Shown: one piece after another, positions 51,675-60,052 of the stretch
Numbering within the stretch: position 1 is the first letter of the stretch
Layout: every line of letters begins with the position of its first letter
From: Aliivibrio fischeri
GTDB lineage: Bacteria > Pseudomonadota > Gammaproteobacteria > Enterobacterales > Vibrionaceae
DNA length: 64,000 bases
Assembly (NCBI RefSeq): GCF_009727955.1
Contig: NZ_WOBR01000004.1
Coordinates: forward strand, 1,117,724-1,181,723
Direction: 5' to 3'
Notes under the pieces: generated by a model
Databases searched by the model: none
Told to the model about the DNA's origin: nothing
Seen by the model: only the letters and a program-made list of their open reading frames with translations
Translations under genes and position numbers: made by a program

Positions 51675-53411
51675 ATGGTTGTCATGAAACTCGGACAATT
51701 TATCAAAAACTATTTTCCAGAGTGTGATCTTTCCGCTCATGAAAATATCACCCTTTCAGAAGCGTGGGGAGTTGGTACTAAAGAAGACTTAAATAAGATC
51801 TTAAGTTGGCCCCCAAATGTATTTATGATCATATACTCATTATTAGAGTACACTGATAAATACCGATTAATGGTGTCTCCTCAACCCCATTTCACTTGGG
51901 ATTATCAGCAAGATAATATAACAGTACAATTTATTACAACTGAATGGTTAGCTCTTATATCGGTTCAAAGTGGCAAACAAAATACCTCATCTATATCATC
52001 GTATATTAATCTAAAATATGCTCTTGGGGAGGTTTTTAGTTCCCAGAACTTTGATACTGATATATATGATTTAATGAATACATCGACATTCGCAACATGT
52101 GCAATACACCTTCTTTTAGCCGTTGATGAGCTCTTTTCTGATGTGGATATATGTAATTATAAGCTTGAAAACAGACTTCAATTATTATTATTGATGAGAC
52201 AAAGTTTTGGCATAGGTCAACGAAAAAACCTAGCAGATAATGATTGCAAACTGGGCTTCGTAACATATAAAACTAGCGTCCCCCAAACAGGTTTGACACT
52301 TAATAACTTGACTCACTCGCTCACATGTATCAAACCTTCAGTACTACCTGAAGTTGTTGCTAACAAGCATATAAAGCAGGGCTACAATAAAAAGTCATAT
52401 AATATTTTGTTTTTACCTTGGCCGTTTACAATAGAAAGTGATGCTTTTAAACCAGCAACAAGTCAAATCAAAATGGACGGTTACTTTGGCTCATTCGATT
52501 ATCTTCCTGAGGATAAATACGAACCTTCAAAATTTTTACAAGCAATTTTGGCTACGCTTCATCGTTGCGGCACTATAGATCTCATCGTTTTTCCAGAATG
52601 TGCCCTTAGTGATAAAACGTTTAATAAATATATGACTCTTATTCATAATTTATTTGACGGGAATGCTCCTTCAATTTTGTCAGGCACTTTTGGGAGCGAT
52701 GGTTCTGTCAGCACAAACAAAGCTAAATTATCATTTGTGGGTGAGTTAGGTATTGATACTATTGAACAGTCTAAACACCACCGTTGGTTTTTGGATGAAA
52801 ATCAAGTACGCAACTACAACTTAGCTTCTTCTCTAGACCTCAGCAGAAAATGGTGGGAAAATATTTCGATTGACAGACGTCATTTAGTTACCTTACATAC
52901 TACTAATGGTGTTAAATTGTGCCCTTTAATATGTGAAGACTTAGCACGTCAAGAACCTGTAGCTCAGGCTGTTAGATCTGTTGGCCCAAACTTAGTTGTT
53001 AGTTTATTGCTTGATGGCCCCCAACTGGACTTCCGTTGGCCAGGGAAATATTCAGCTGTATTATCCGATGATCCTGGTTCATCTGTTTTATCTGTAACTG
53101 CACTTGGTATGACACAGAGAGCTACAGGTCTTGGGCATCCACCTAGCAGACAGGTCGCTCTATGGAGTGAACCTGGAGGAGGGGCCGAAACTTTGAAAAT
53201 TGACGAAGATGGCTTAGGTATTGTTATTGAACTAGAGCTTAAAGATGAACCTATGTGGACTATAGATGGCCGTAAAAAAGTAAAACCTGTATTAAGGAAA
53301 AAAAAGCACACTACAGTTTTGCCACGAGATGCTAATATAAACAATACAAACGTACCAAATTTGCAAACTGAGCTCCGTAAGATAATCAAGAAATTAGGAG
53401 GTATTAAATGA
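51675..53411 (+). CDS. Protein with unknown N-terminal domain and nitrilase-like (CN hydrolase) C-terminal domain
   Basis: The 578 residues (or 575 from the ATG at 51684) have no signal peptide. Residues 1-240 are a helical, unrecognised domain with a WPPNVFMIIYSLLEYTDKYR segment (45-64). Residues about 243-525 fit the carbon-nitrogen hydrolase fold: Glu308 in LIVFPECALSD, Lys367 in SKHHRWF and Cys420 in LCPLICEDLAR form a plausible Glu-Lys-Cys triad. It is not a normal stand-alone nitrilase or amidase because of the large N-terminal part. The 3' end overlaps the next gene by ATGA. Codon use looks less biased and more AT-rich than in the core genes. A role in defence is possible but unproven. 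Confidence 0.8.
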   Translation: MVVMKLGQFIKNYFPECDLSAHENITLSEAWGVGTKEDLNKILSWPPNVFMIIYSLLEYTDKYRLMVSPQPHFTWDYQQDNITVQFITTEWLALISVQSGKQNTSSISSYINLKYALGEVFSSQNFDTDIYDLMNTSTFATCAIHLLLAVDELFSDVDICNYKLENRLQLLLLMRQSFGIGQRKNLADNDCKLGFVTYKTSVPQTGLTLNNLTHSLTCIKPSVLPEVVANKHIKQGYNKKSYNILFLPWPFTIESDAFKPATSQIKMDGYFGSFDYLPEDKYEPSKFLQAILATLHRCGTIDLIVFPECALSDKTFNKYMTLIHNLFDGNAPSILSGTFGSDGSVSTNKAKLSFVGELGIDTIEQSKHHRWFLDENQVRNYNLASSLDLSRKWWENISIDRRHLVTLHTTNGVKLCPLICEDLARQEPVAQAVRSVGPNLVVSLLLDGPQLDFRWPGKYSAVLSDDPGSSVLSVTALGMTQRATGLGHPPSRQVALWSEPGGGAETLKIDEDGLGIVIELELKDEPMWTIDGRKKVKPVLRKKKHTTVLPRDANINNTNVPNLQTELRKIIKKLGGIK

Positions 53412-53686
53412 CATTAGAGTTATATGAAAAACAACTAGTTCGTTCAATCCTCGACTTAGTTACCCATAATCGTGACTTTGCTGTAGACTTTTTTAATAGT
53501 GAAAATATCTTAGAAGATAGAGTAGAGTTAAGAAAAAACCTGCTTCCTATTAAAGAGTTTGTATTAGAGCACCGTAATGACGACGAAGATAAGTATAAAA
53601 AAGAGCTTAAAATTTTCGTTAGCCACAACATAACAGACGCAGACATTAAAACGATCTTTAACAACTCTCTCTCTATTGAAGAGTAA
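53408..53686 (+). CDS. Small partner protein of the CN-hydrolase cassette
   Basis: The 92 residues are highly charged and mostly helical (LRKNLLPIKEFVLEHRNDD, then DEDKYKKELKIFVSHN). There is no transmembrane segment and no known motif. The start codon overlaps the stop codon of the hydrolase gene (ATGA), and AGGAGG lies 8 bases upstream, so the two are translationally coupled and likely act together. A terminator follows, and this closes the two-gene unit. Confidence 0.75.
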   Translation: MTLELYEKQLVRSILDLVTHNRDFAVDFFNSENILEDRVELRKNLLPIKEFVLEHRNDDEDKYKKELKIFVSHNITDADIKTIFNNSLSIEE

Positions 53687-53757
53687 TTCTAAAGCTATCC
53701 TATTAAGTTGATACTTATCGACTGAGATATTTGAATAGCATAGATTTTCATATCATT

Positions 53758-53790
53758 CCCCCGCAAACTCTGTTTGTGGGGGTTTTATAT
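53758..53790 (+). terminator. Terminator closing the two-gene cassette
   Basis: CCCCCGCAAAC pairs with GTTTGTGGGGG, with a three-base loop and a T-run. Confidence 0.85.
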
Positions 53791-53907
53791 TGAGTCTAAC
53801 ATTTAAGCTTCAAATGCATCGTTTTGTTTATCTTAAAATATACTTTACTAACAACTTTGAGTCAGAAATAATTCAGAACAATTGATAATACATCACAAGC
53901 AAACTTC

Positions 53908-55002
53908 CTACTCCCCCAAAACATAACGAGTACTACGACCACCCGCTCCTGCTTTAACCAAGCAACCAAGCTCAACTAAGGTTGCTAAATGCCGAGTTGC
54001 AGTAGGCTTACTTACCTTTGCTACTTTATGGTATTGAGAGGTGTTAATTCCATCTTCAAAATCCCCATCTAACATTCGGTTAAGCACTTTTACTTGCTCT
54101 TCTGTCAGCTTGGTTTGATCAACCTTGCGCCAAAAGTTGGTTTTAAAAATCGTTCTGTCTATTTCGTTAAAGACTTCTGCAAATGTGCTATCAAGAGTTT
54201 CAAAAAACCATTGTAGCCAAGCGGTAATATCTAACTCCCCTTTTTGGGTTTGCTCTAAAATCTCATAATAGCTTTTGCGATTCGCCAAGATACCAACTGA
54301 CATCGCATAGAATCGAACCGATTGTTGTTCTGCTTGCGCTAATGCGAGATCCGTAAGTAGACGAGTGATTCTTCCATTACCATCATCAAGCGGATGAAGC
54401 GTCACAAACCACAAATGCGTTATTGCCGCTCTTAATAGAGGATCTAACGAAGCATCGCTTTTTGATGTGTTGAACCAATCAATAAACTGACTCAATTCAC
54501 CATCAAGAATATCTCGGCTTGGCGCTTCAAAATGAACCACAGGACGGTCAATGCGACCAGATACCACTTGCATAGGTTCATCACCACGCAATTGCCCACC
54601 CACCACAGGGTTAAACATGGTGTAACCTTGAGGAAATAAGCGATCATGCCAATGTAAAATACGATCAAGAGTTAAAGGAGTATCTAAATTTTCTACCGCA
54701 TCAAGCATGATCTCGGCAAGGCCATCGGTCTGCTCAGTGGTTGGAAAAGGTCTTTCTTCACTTAACCCTAATTTATTCGCTAAAGAAGAACGCACCGAAA
54801 ACGCATTTAACGTTTCACCTTCAATTGCGCTTGAGTGGACAATATTGGCGAGTAATGTATCAAGCATGGTTTTTTCTTGGTCTTGACTCGTCATCTTCCC
54901 TAGCAAGATCCCTTGATTGAATCTTACCGACCTTAATAACGGTTCAATAACTTGTTCATTCCAATAAAAGTGAGGCCATTTATCTTGCTGCCATATCCAC
55001 AT
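53908..55002 (-). CDS. Fic-family protein with DUF4172 N terminus and C-terminal winged helix
   Basis: Fic enzymes attach AMP or similar groups to proteins. The catalytic loop HPLDDGNGR (203-211 from the chosen start) is intact. The N-terminal part contains SSAIEG (57-62), matching the inhibitory motif (S/T)xxxE(G/N), so it is a class II, self-inhibited Fic protein. The C terminus has a winged-helix-like segment (SKPTATRHLATLVELGCLVKAG). I start at the ATG at 55002 (364 residues) because AGAGGAAGGCG precedes it; a GTG lies 13 codons upstream. Three palindromic repeats lie just upstream, and the C-terminal helix-turn-helix could bind them. Confidence 0.88.
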   Translation of the reverse strand: MWIWQQDKWPHFYWNEQVIEPLLRSVRFNQGILLGKMTSQDQEKTMLDTLLANIVHSSAIEGETLNAFSVRSSLANKLGLSEERPFPTTEQTDGLAEIMLDAVENLDTPLTLDRILHWHDRLFPQGYTMFNPVVGGQLRGDEPMQVVSGRIDRPVVHFEAPSRDILDGELSQFIDWFNTSKSDASLDPLLRAAITHLWFVTLHPLDDGNGRITRLLTDLALAQAEQQSVRFYAMSVGILANRKSYYEILEQTQKGELDITAWLQWFFETLDSTFAEVFNEIDRTIFKTNFWRKVDQTKLTEEQVKVLNRMLDGDFEDGINTSQYHKVAKVSKPTATRHLATLVELGCLVKAGAGGRSTRYVLGE

Positions 55003-55045
55003 AACGCCTTCCTCTGATTTAATTTCGCTTAATCTAATCACAGTA

Positions 55046-55142
55046 TGATGCGAATAGCTTACTTATTCAAATCATTTTATGATGCGAATAGCCCACCTAT
55101 TCAAATCATAAAGTGATGTGATTAAGCCTATTATTCGCATCA
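55046..55142. repeat. Tandem array of three 29-bp palindromes upstream of fic
   Basis: Each unit is an 11-base arm, a 7-base spacer and an 11-base inverted arm. Unit 1 (55046-55074) is TGATGCGAATA-GCTTACT-TATTCAAATCA. Unit 2 (55080-55108) has the same arms with spacer GCCCACC. Unit 3 (55114-55142) is TGATGTGATTA-AGCCTAT-TATTCGCATCA. The period is exactly 34 bp. This looks like an operator array in the fic promoter region. Confidence 0.8.
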
Positions 55143-55350
55143 ATAATCTAGAGAACTTAAAACGACGGCTTTAATTGCATGTGTCATATAGCACACAAAT
55201 GACTCATTACTTAATCAAGGGTCACACTTATACTTAAGGGTAGCTACCTCAAATATTTTACTTAATTAACTAATATCTATTACCTTTGGTATGACAAAAA
55301 TCAACCATTCTAGGTAGACTCGGGAAATCATTTAATTAATTTCTTAGCTT
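55143..55350. other. Region between the operator array and the chemoreceptor gene
   Basis: About 208 AT-rich bases with no ORF. It must hold the chemoreceptor promoter and leader. No clear Shine-Dalgarno precedes the ATG at 55351. Confidence 0.35.
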
Positions 55351-56439
55351 ATGTTTAGATTAAATCGAGTCAAAGCGGAAAATGAAGCTCTAAAAAAAGA
55401 GTTATCTGACCTTAAAAATAAATACCAAACAGATATTCAGAAATTAGAAGATCAGCTCCAAGAAGCTAAACAGCAAGTCATCTCAGTACAGCAAGATTAT
55501 CAAAGTAGCGACGGTTTGATTTCGAGCAGTTTAAAAGGTGGTGATATGCTTCAAACCATTCGAACTGCGATGGTTGAAAGCGCTCAATCGATGGCGCAAG
55601 AGAATGAAAACCTAGAACAACTTAGCGAAGTCTTTAAACAAACCCATCAAGCCCTCACTCGACTTGACAATAGAGCCGTAGAAATAAGCTCTCAAACAAC
55701 CCAAAGCATTCACTCTGTTCAAATATTAGATGAAACGGCTAACTCCATCTCTCATCTTGTCTCTACTATCCAAGAAATTTCTGACCAAACAAACTTACTT
55801 GCTCTCAATGCAGCGATTGAAGCGGCTCGTGCAGGTGATGCAGGCCGAGGGTTTGCTGTTGTTGCTGATGAAGTAAGAACCCTAGCAAGCAAAGCCAGTG
55901 ACGCTAGCGAACAGATTGATTCGCTAGTGAACCAAGTATTAACTCAAGTGGATGCCATTAAAATATCTATCGATGAAAACCAAAAGTGTGCAGAAGAAGT
56001 ATCGGCCTCTTCGGCACAAATTGGAACTATCGTAAATGAGGTCGTTGATAAATCAGAGCACATGAAAGAGATCATTTATGTCGCTTCAACAAGAGCCTTC
56101 CTTGATACGGTGAAACTTGACCATGCGATTTGGAAAAACAATGTTTATCGCTTACTGCAAAAACACTCATTCGACGAAACCGTTAATACTCACTCTGAAT
56201 GTCGATTGGGTCAGTGGTACTACAAAGGAAGTGGCAAAGCTTATAATCATCTAAAAAGCTATGCTCTACTGGAAGAGCCTCACAAGGCTGTTCACGACAA
56301 TGGACGTAAAGCCATGAGTAAAGCTCAAACTGGTAATATGGCCGGTATGATTACATCAATTAATGCAATGGAAGATTCAAGCGAACAAGTCGTAATCCAA
56401 ATTGATCGTTTAATGGATGAAATCGTTGCAGATAAATAA
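55351..56439 (+). CDS. Soluble methyl-accepting chemotaxis protein with CZB zinc-binding domain
   Basis: The 362 residues have no transmembrane helix. An N-terminal coiled coil (1-50) precedes the MCP signalling hairpin with tip [32 protein letters not shown] (145-176). The C-terminal chemoreceptor zinc-binding domain (about 250-345) shows His258 in LDHAIWK, Cys284 in CRLGQWYY and His311/His315 in EPHKAVH. This is the plan of cytosolic receptors such as TlpD-like sensors of oxidants. The signalling domain is short. Confidence 0.88.
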   Translation: MFRLNRVKAENEALKKELSDLKNKYQTDIQKLEDQLQEAKQQVISVQQDYQSSDGLISSSLKGGDMLQTIRTAMVESAQSMAQENENLEQLSEVFKQTHQALTRLDNRAVEISSQTTQSIHSVQILDETANSISHLVSTIQEISDQTNLLALNAAIEAARAGDAGRGFAVVADEVRTLASKASDASEQIDSLVNQVLTQVDAIKISIDENQKCAEEVSASSAQIGTIVNEVVDKSEHMKEIIYVASTRAFLDTVKLDHAIWKNNVYRLLQKHSFDETVNTHSECRLGQWYYKGSGKAYNHLKSYALLEEPHKAVHDNGRKAMSKAQTGNMAGMITSINAMEDSSEQVVIQIDRLMDEIVADK

Positions 56440-56461
56440 AGTAATGTATCTCCATTCGATT

Positions 56462-56489
56462 ATGGGCTTGAGTGAATTATCAAGCCCAT
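56462..56489. terminator. Hairpin after the chemoreceptor gene
   Basis: ATGGGCTTG (56462-56470) pairs perfectly with CAAGCCCAT (56481-56489); no long T-run. Confidence 0.5.
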
Positions 56490-56520
56490 CCCACTACTAA
56501 AAAGTATTCACATCATTTTG

Positions 56521-56549
56521 TGATGCGAATAACCCAGCTATTCGCATCA
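56521..56549. repeat. Single perfect copy of the fic-array palindrome
   Basis: TGATGCGAATA-ACCCAGC-TATTCGCATCA, with perfect 11-base arms and a 7-base spacer, between the chemoreceptor and EamA genes. A half site TATTCACATCA is at 56505-56515, and another, TATTCGCATCA, at 59033-59043. Confidence 0.8.
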
Positions 56550-56621
56550 AAACCAACTTTTGACTCATAATTCAGGACGGTTAAATAAAATCCTAAAATG
56601 ATTCTTTAAAATATCCGTAAG

Positions 56622-57515
56622 TTAGTAATCGATAATCACCTGCTCTGTTGGTAATTTTTTCCGATACTCGATAAGTTGTGCAATAAGGTTACTGACTACC
56701 ATTATGCCCATAATAGAAACTTGGATTGTGCTGAACGATTCCCCCATCAAGGTAGCGCCAAGAACCATAGCAAGGATAGGGTTCAACGTCCCAAAAAAAC
56801 TCAGTTCATTAGTAGAAATCATTGGTATTGTGTAGATATAAGCACCATAAGCCACAGAAGTTAACCCTACAGTTAACCAAATCATAGCAGCCCACTGCTC
56901 AGCATTAGTAGGAATTGCAGTAACAAAGGATTTCCCACTGAATGACATTTCCCAATAAGCCATCGGAATCAATATAAGTCCGCCAAATATCAACTTCCAA
57001 GTTAACAGCTTCCACCAATGTATTTTTTTCATCACATGTTTTGCAACAACACTTCCCCCAATAAGAGCGGTCATAGCGCCAACTAGAAGAAGCACAGCAG
57101 TAAGACTTACTGGAACCGAGCTGGTAATAAACAGATAAGCAGAACAGCTAATTAGAACCAATGCTGATATCAGTTGGATAATCGAAGGCTTAACCTGATG
57201 GAATATTCCCATGATAGCTAACCCAACAACTGGCAATGCCACCATACCAACGCCGACCAATGTGCTAGGGATCTGCATAGCTGCAGCAAATAACAAACCA
57301 AAAAATAGAGCGATATTTAAAAATCCGATTAATAGTAAAGCTGGTAACTCTGAAAGCTTAGGGAATGTAGGTTTAAGCAATAGGAGTAGTAATCCCGCAG
57401 GTAATGCTCTCCAGACTGATAAAGCAAACGGCGACCAACCAACGAACTCCGAAGACACAATTGCGTAAGTTGTCCCCCAAAGAAGAGGAGCTAGCATTGC
57501 CAAAAATATTTTCAT
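56622..57515 (-). CDS. EamA-family (DMT superfamily) exporter
   Basis: The 297 residues form ten transmembrane helices as two EamA repeats. The start MKIFLAMLAPLLWGTTYAIVS and segment FSPFALSVWRALPAG-like region (WSPFALSVWRALPAG), plus ELSFFGTLNPILAMVLGATLMGE in the second half, are typical. It is probably a metabolite or amino-acid exporter; the substrate is unknown. It is divergent from a small membrane protein and a MarR gene, with palindromes between. Confidence 0.87.
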   Translation of the reverse strand: MKIFLAMLAPLLWGTTYAIVSSEFVGWSPFALSVWRALPAGLLLLLLKPTFPKLSELPALLLIGFLNIALFFGLLFAAAMQIPSTLVGVGMVALPVVGLAIMGIFHQVKPSIIQLISALVLISCSAYLFITSSVPVSLTAVLLLVGAMTALIGGSVVAKHVMKKIHWWKLLTWKLIFGGLILIPMAYWEMSFSGKSFVTAIPTNAEQWAAMIWLTVGLTSVAYGAYIYTIPMISTNELSFFGTLNPILAMVLGATLMGESFSTIQVSIMGIMVVSNLIAQLIEYRKKLPTEQVIIDY

Positions 57516-57530
57516 ATCACATCTCTTTTT

Positions 57531-57577
57531 ATGTTTACGTAAACATACTTTACTTAAACATAATTACTTAGTAAAGT
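57531..57577. promoter_or_regulatory. Operator-like palindromes between eamA and the marR unit
   Basis: ATGTTTACGTAAACAT (57531-57546) is a perfect 16-base palindrome. It is followed by ACTTTACT (57547-57554) and its inverted copy AGTAAAGT (57570-57577). They lie just upstream of the eamA start codon and are good candidates for MarR binding. Confidence 0.6.
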
Positions 57578-57666
57578 TAAATCAAGTTGGATGGTTACTC
57601 ATCACCTTATGCATAATGGACCGTTCTCCGAATACAAAAGAAACTAAATCAAGGAGTTAGACTGGA

Positions 57667-57843
57667 ATGCTATCAATATTAATAAAAATAATTAGGTTTG
57701 GACTTAAAATAAGTACCTTTCTACTGATTGAGGTTATATCTTTGGCTTATATGATTTTTCGCATCATTGGTGAGGTGAGGAAGATCGTCTTTTATGGTAT
57801 AAAGTTACGTGTTTTGAAGTATCGAAACAAAAATAGAAATTAA
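57667..57843 (+). CDS. Small membrane protein of 58 residues
   Basis: The frame reads MLSILIKIIRFGLKISTFLL, continuing through a hydrophobic stretch (IEVISLAYMIFRIIG) to a very basic tail (YRNKNRN). AAGGAG lies 10 bases before the ATG. One or two membrane segments are possible. It ends 26 bases before the MarR start, so the two are probably co-transcribed. No family recognised. Confidence 0.55.
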   Translation: MLSILIKIIRFGLKISTFLLIEVISLAYMIFRIIGEVRKIVFYGIKLRVLKYRNKNRN

Positions 57844-57869
57844 CAAAATCATAAGACGTAGGGATTAGC

Positions 57870-58349
57870 TTGAATATCAGCATCGAAAAAGTGACAGAGC
57901 AATGGCTATTAGCAGATAAGAGTCTAAATAAAGACACGGTTGAACTTGCGACGTTTTTTGTTCGATTCGGGTCACTAGTATCTGAGGCTAGAAATAATTT
58001 CTGTAAGAATCATGGCGTTAACGTTTCAGAATTCGATGTTCTTGCTACACTATTTCGCTCTGGAAATCCGTATGAGCTGACAGCAAAAGAACTGAAAGAA
58101 CGTACGTTATTACCATCATCTGGTGCTCTGTCTAATAGAATTGAACGCCTAGATGCAAAAGGTCTGGTAGCGAGAAGACATCATTCCGTAGATAAAAGGT
58201 CAGTAATAATTTCATTAACTAACGATGGCATTGAATTTATGTCTGATGCTGCCCCTGCATTTTTTTCTGATATGGGAAAGTTATTTGAAGACTTAAACGA
58301 TACACAAGTATTACAACTAAAGTCGATCTTTAATCAGCTACTTCCTTAA
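57870..58349 (+). CDS. MarR-family transcriptional regulator
   Basis: The 159 residues contain the MarR winged helix (FDVLATLFRSGNPYELTAKELKERTLLPSSGALSNRIERLDAKGLVARRHHSVDKRSVIISLT, about 50-115). It starts with TTG at 57870, preceded by GTAGGG; the alternative is a later start within the N-terminal helix. It is divergent from the EamA exporter, which it likely controls through the palindromes at 57531-57577. Confidence 0.88.
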   Translation: MNISIEKVTEQWLLADKSLNKDTVELATFFVRFGSLVSEARNNFCKNHGVNVSEFDVLATLFRSGNPYELTAKELKERTLLPSSGALSNRIERLDAKGLVARRHHSVDKRSVIISLTNDGIEFMSDAAPAFFSDMGKLFEDLNDTQVLQLKSIFNQLLP

Positions 58350-58392
58350 TACGTTCGTGGTCTCGCTATAAAGTTTAAAATTAGATAGGCAC

Positions 58393-58418
58393 TAAAAAGC
58401 CGCAATAAAATGCGGCTT
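58393..58418 (-). terminator. Terminator of the YcxB-like gene
   Basis: AAGCCGCA (58397-58404) pairs with TGCGGCTT (58411-58418), with a T-run on the minus strand. Confidence 0.75.
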
Positions 58419-58421
58419 AGA

Positions 58422-58925
58422 TTACTCAACTTTTGATTGTGCATGCAGCTCTAAAATAAAGGCGATTTCTTCCTCATTTAAGCACGATTTACTGACGTAT
58501 TGGCGCTGTTTACCAATATGAAAGATAAGCCCTAAATCACTTTGTTCAACTTGGTCGATGTCACTCCAAGAGATGGTGCGGGAGTTTTTGGTGTTTTTAA
58601 GGCTTTTATAACTCACACCGTTTGCGTCAACGTTAAACATCACTTTACTGCCAGATAGCGAGCTGATGGATTGTCGCCATAGCCACCACGTTCTCTTAAA
58701 ATAAATACTGAACGCCTCAATAATACTTAACGCAATAAAGAACCAACCAATGTAACCATTAGGTAATAACTCAAGTTTTAATAACGCCAGACCAAAAAGA
58801 AAAAAGAGTATTCCTTTTAAATAGGCTTTCGGAAAGGTAATCGGCTGACTAGTTTGATCATAACATTCTGCAAAGAAGGTCTTGTCGAGAACGTATTCTG
58901 TGGTGACACTAAAATCTTTAGACAT
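58422..58925 (-). CDS. YcxB-like membrane protein
   Basis: The 167 residues have two central membrane helices (about 35-72) and a C-terminal part with VMFNVDANGVSYKSLKNTKNSRTISWSDIDQVEQSD and LIFHIGKQRQYVSKSCL. This is the pattern of YcxB-like proteins, which have a short PH-like domain after two helices. Function unknown. Monocistronic. Confidence 0.7.
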   Translation of the reverse strand: MSKDFSVTTEYVLDKTFFAECYDQTSQPITFPKAYLKGILFFLFGLALLKLELLPNGYIGWFFIALSIIEAFSIYFKRTWWLWRQSISSLSGSKVMFNVDANGVSYKSLKNTKNSRTISWSDIDQVEQSDLGLIFHIGKQRQYVSKSCLNEEEIAFILELHAQSKVE

Positions 58926-59375
58926 ATAGGGCTACTTTACGGTTTTATGTGAATGAGTTTCTCAGGATGCTATCTCGCAACTCACGTATTGTACAGTTTC
59001 TCGATGCTTTTCTTTAACCATTTCAATCTTATTATTCGCATCATAAGTATTTCATTTTATATTTTTATCGTTAAAAATGAGCATCTCCCTCACCTTAACT
59101 TATTAATAATCAAAATAAACACCTAAATAATAAGTATTACTTATAATCAAGAGAAGCAATTGTCATTAGAAATTCCCTCCTCTAATTACCATAATCTCTC
59201 TCAACAAATAACTCGCATGGATTGCAAACAGCGTGGTTTTGATTTTTGTCCAGTGGTACTAGGTTGTTGATGTACCAAGAAAGTCTCTGTCATTGCACCA
59301 ATGGAAAGGGTGATATTTTCTGCACTGACCAATTTAAGAGTCAGTAAATTTTGATAAGACTTTAGGTGATACATT
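58926..59375. other. 450-bp intergenic region before the repeat-bearing lipoprotein
   Basis: It contains a half site TATTCGCATCA (59033-59043) of the fic-array palindrome and very AT-rich stretches. Two overlapping mini-ORFs lie within it: 59217-59270 (17 codons, MDCKQRGFDFCPVVLGC) and 59270-59347 (25 codons, MYQESLCHCTNGKGDIFCTD...). They share TGATG and are Cys-rich. They may be chance or the remains of a gene; no ribosome-binding site was seen. Confidence 0.35.
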
Positions 59376-60002
59376 ATGAATAAATCTCTTTTAGCCGTTG
59401 TAGTATCAGGTGCTTTATTGTTGTCTGGTTGTTCTTCTTCAAGCGACTCTAGTGGTTCAGGGCAAACAAACCCGCAAACCCCTGTTATTCCTGATATTGA
59501 TAACTCTCCAGAATGGGGCTTAGATGTTGGTGATGCTCCAGATTGGGGACTAGCTGACCCAGAATTCGGGCTTCCGGTACCATCTGTTCCTGATATTGAT
59601 AACACACCTGATTGGGGAATAGATACAGGAACAAGCACTCCAGACAGGTTACCTCCTGTATGGGGTGGTCCAGAAATGCCACCAATCGATAATGGTCCTG
59701 AAGCTGGTTATACAATTTCAGGAAGCACTATCACTGATGCAAATGGCAATATCTTTACCATCACCGAAGTGAACTGGCATAGTCAGGCTATGGTAGTTAA
59801 AGATCAAGATGGCAATGTATATGAGGTAGAGATTGGTCGCCAAGGAAAATACGAAGGTGATTTCATTGTCTTTTTCGATGGTCAATCAATCGTGATTGGT
59901 GGTGATACCGTTCAAGGTGGTTTAAGACCATTTATGGAAAATTCAAGCCCAGAGATAGACCGTAACACTATCCGCGACTCTATTCGCTCTCGCTTAAACT
60001 AA
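59376..60002 (+). CDS. Repeat-containing lipoprotein
   Basis: The 208 residues begin with a lipoprotein signal, lipobox LLSGC (Cys19), and a Ser/Gly linker. Then come repeats of the type PDIDNSPEWGLD, DAPDWGLADPEFGL and PDIDNTPDWGID (about 37-87). The C-terminal part (115-180) contains two short beta repeats (ITDANGNIFTITEVNWHS, VKDQDGNVYEVEIGRQG). It is followed by an outer-membrane barrel gene after 50 bp, so it may act with it. No known family. Confidence 0.75.
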   Translation: MNKSLLAVVVSGALLLSGCSSSSDSSGSGQTNPQTPVIPDIDNSPEWGLDVGDAPDWGLADPEFGLPVPSVPDIDNTPDWGIDTGTSTPDRLPPVWGGPEMPPIDNGPEAGYTISGSTITDANGNIFTITEVNWHSQAMVVKDQDGNVYEVEIGRQGKYEGDFIVFFDGQSIVIGGDTVQGGLRPFMENSSPEIDRNTIRDSIRSRLN

Positions 60003-60052
60003 TGTTCCCTCGCTCCTAGTTACGTACTAGGAGCACCTTTCTAGGTTATAAC

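Noticed and set aside
51675-53411. Plain nitrilase or NAD synthetase glutaminase
   Set aside because: The catalytic domain is at the C terminus after a 240-residue unknown domain, with no NAD synthetase domain; metabolic use is not supported.
55046-55142. CRISPR array
   Set aside because: The repeats are 29 bp with only 5-bp links, and the links are not unique 30-bp spacers; each unit is a palindrome, and no cas gene is near.
51675-55142. A mobile island with attachment sites or an integrase
   Set aside because: No integrase, transposase or flanking direct repeat is visible around the accessory genes, so the mode of gain is unknown.
59217-59347. Two Cys-rich mini-genes before the lipoprotein gene
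   Set aside because: They are 17 and 25 codons, have no ribosome-binding site and no known match; probably chance or a gene remnant.
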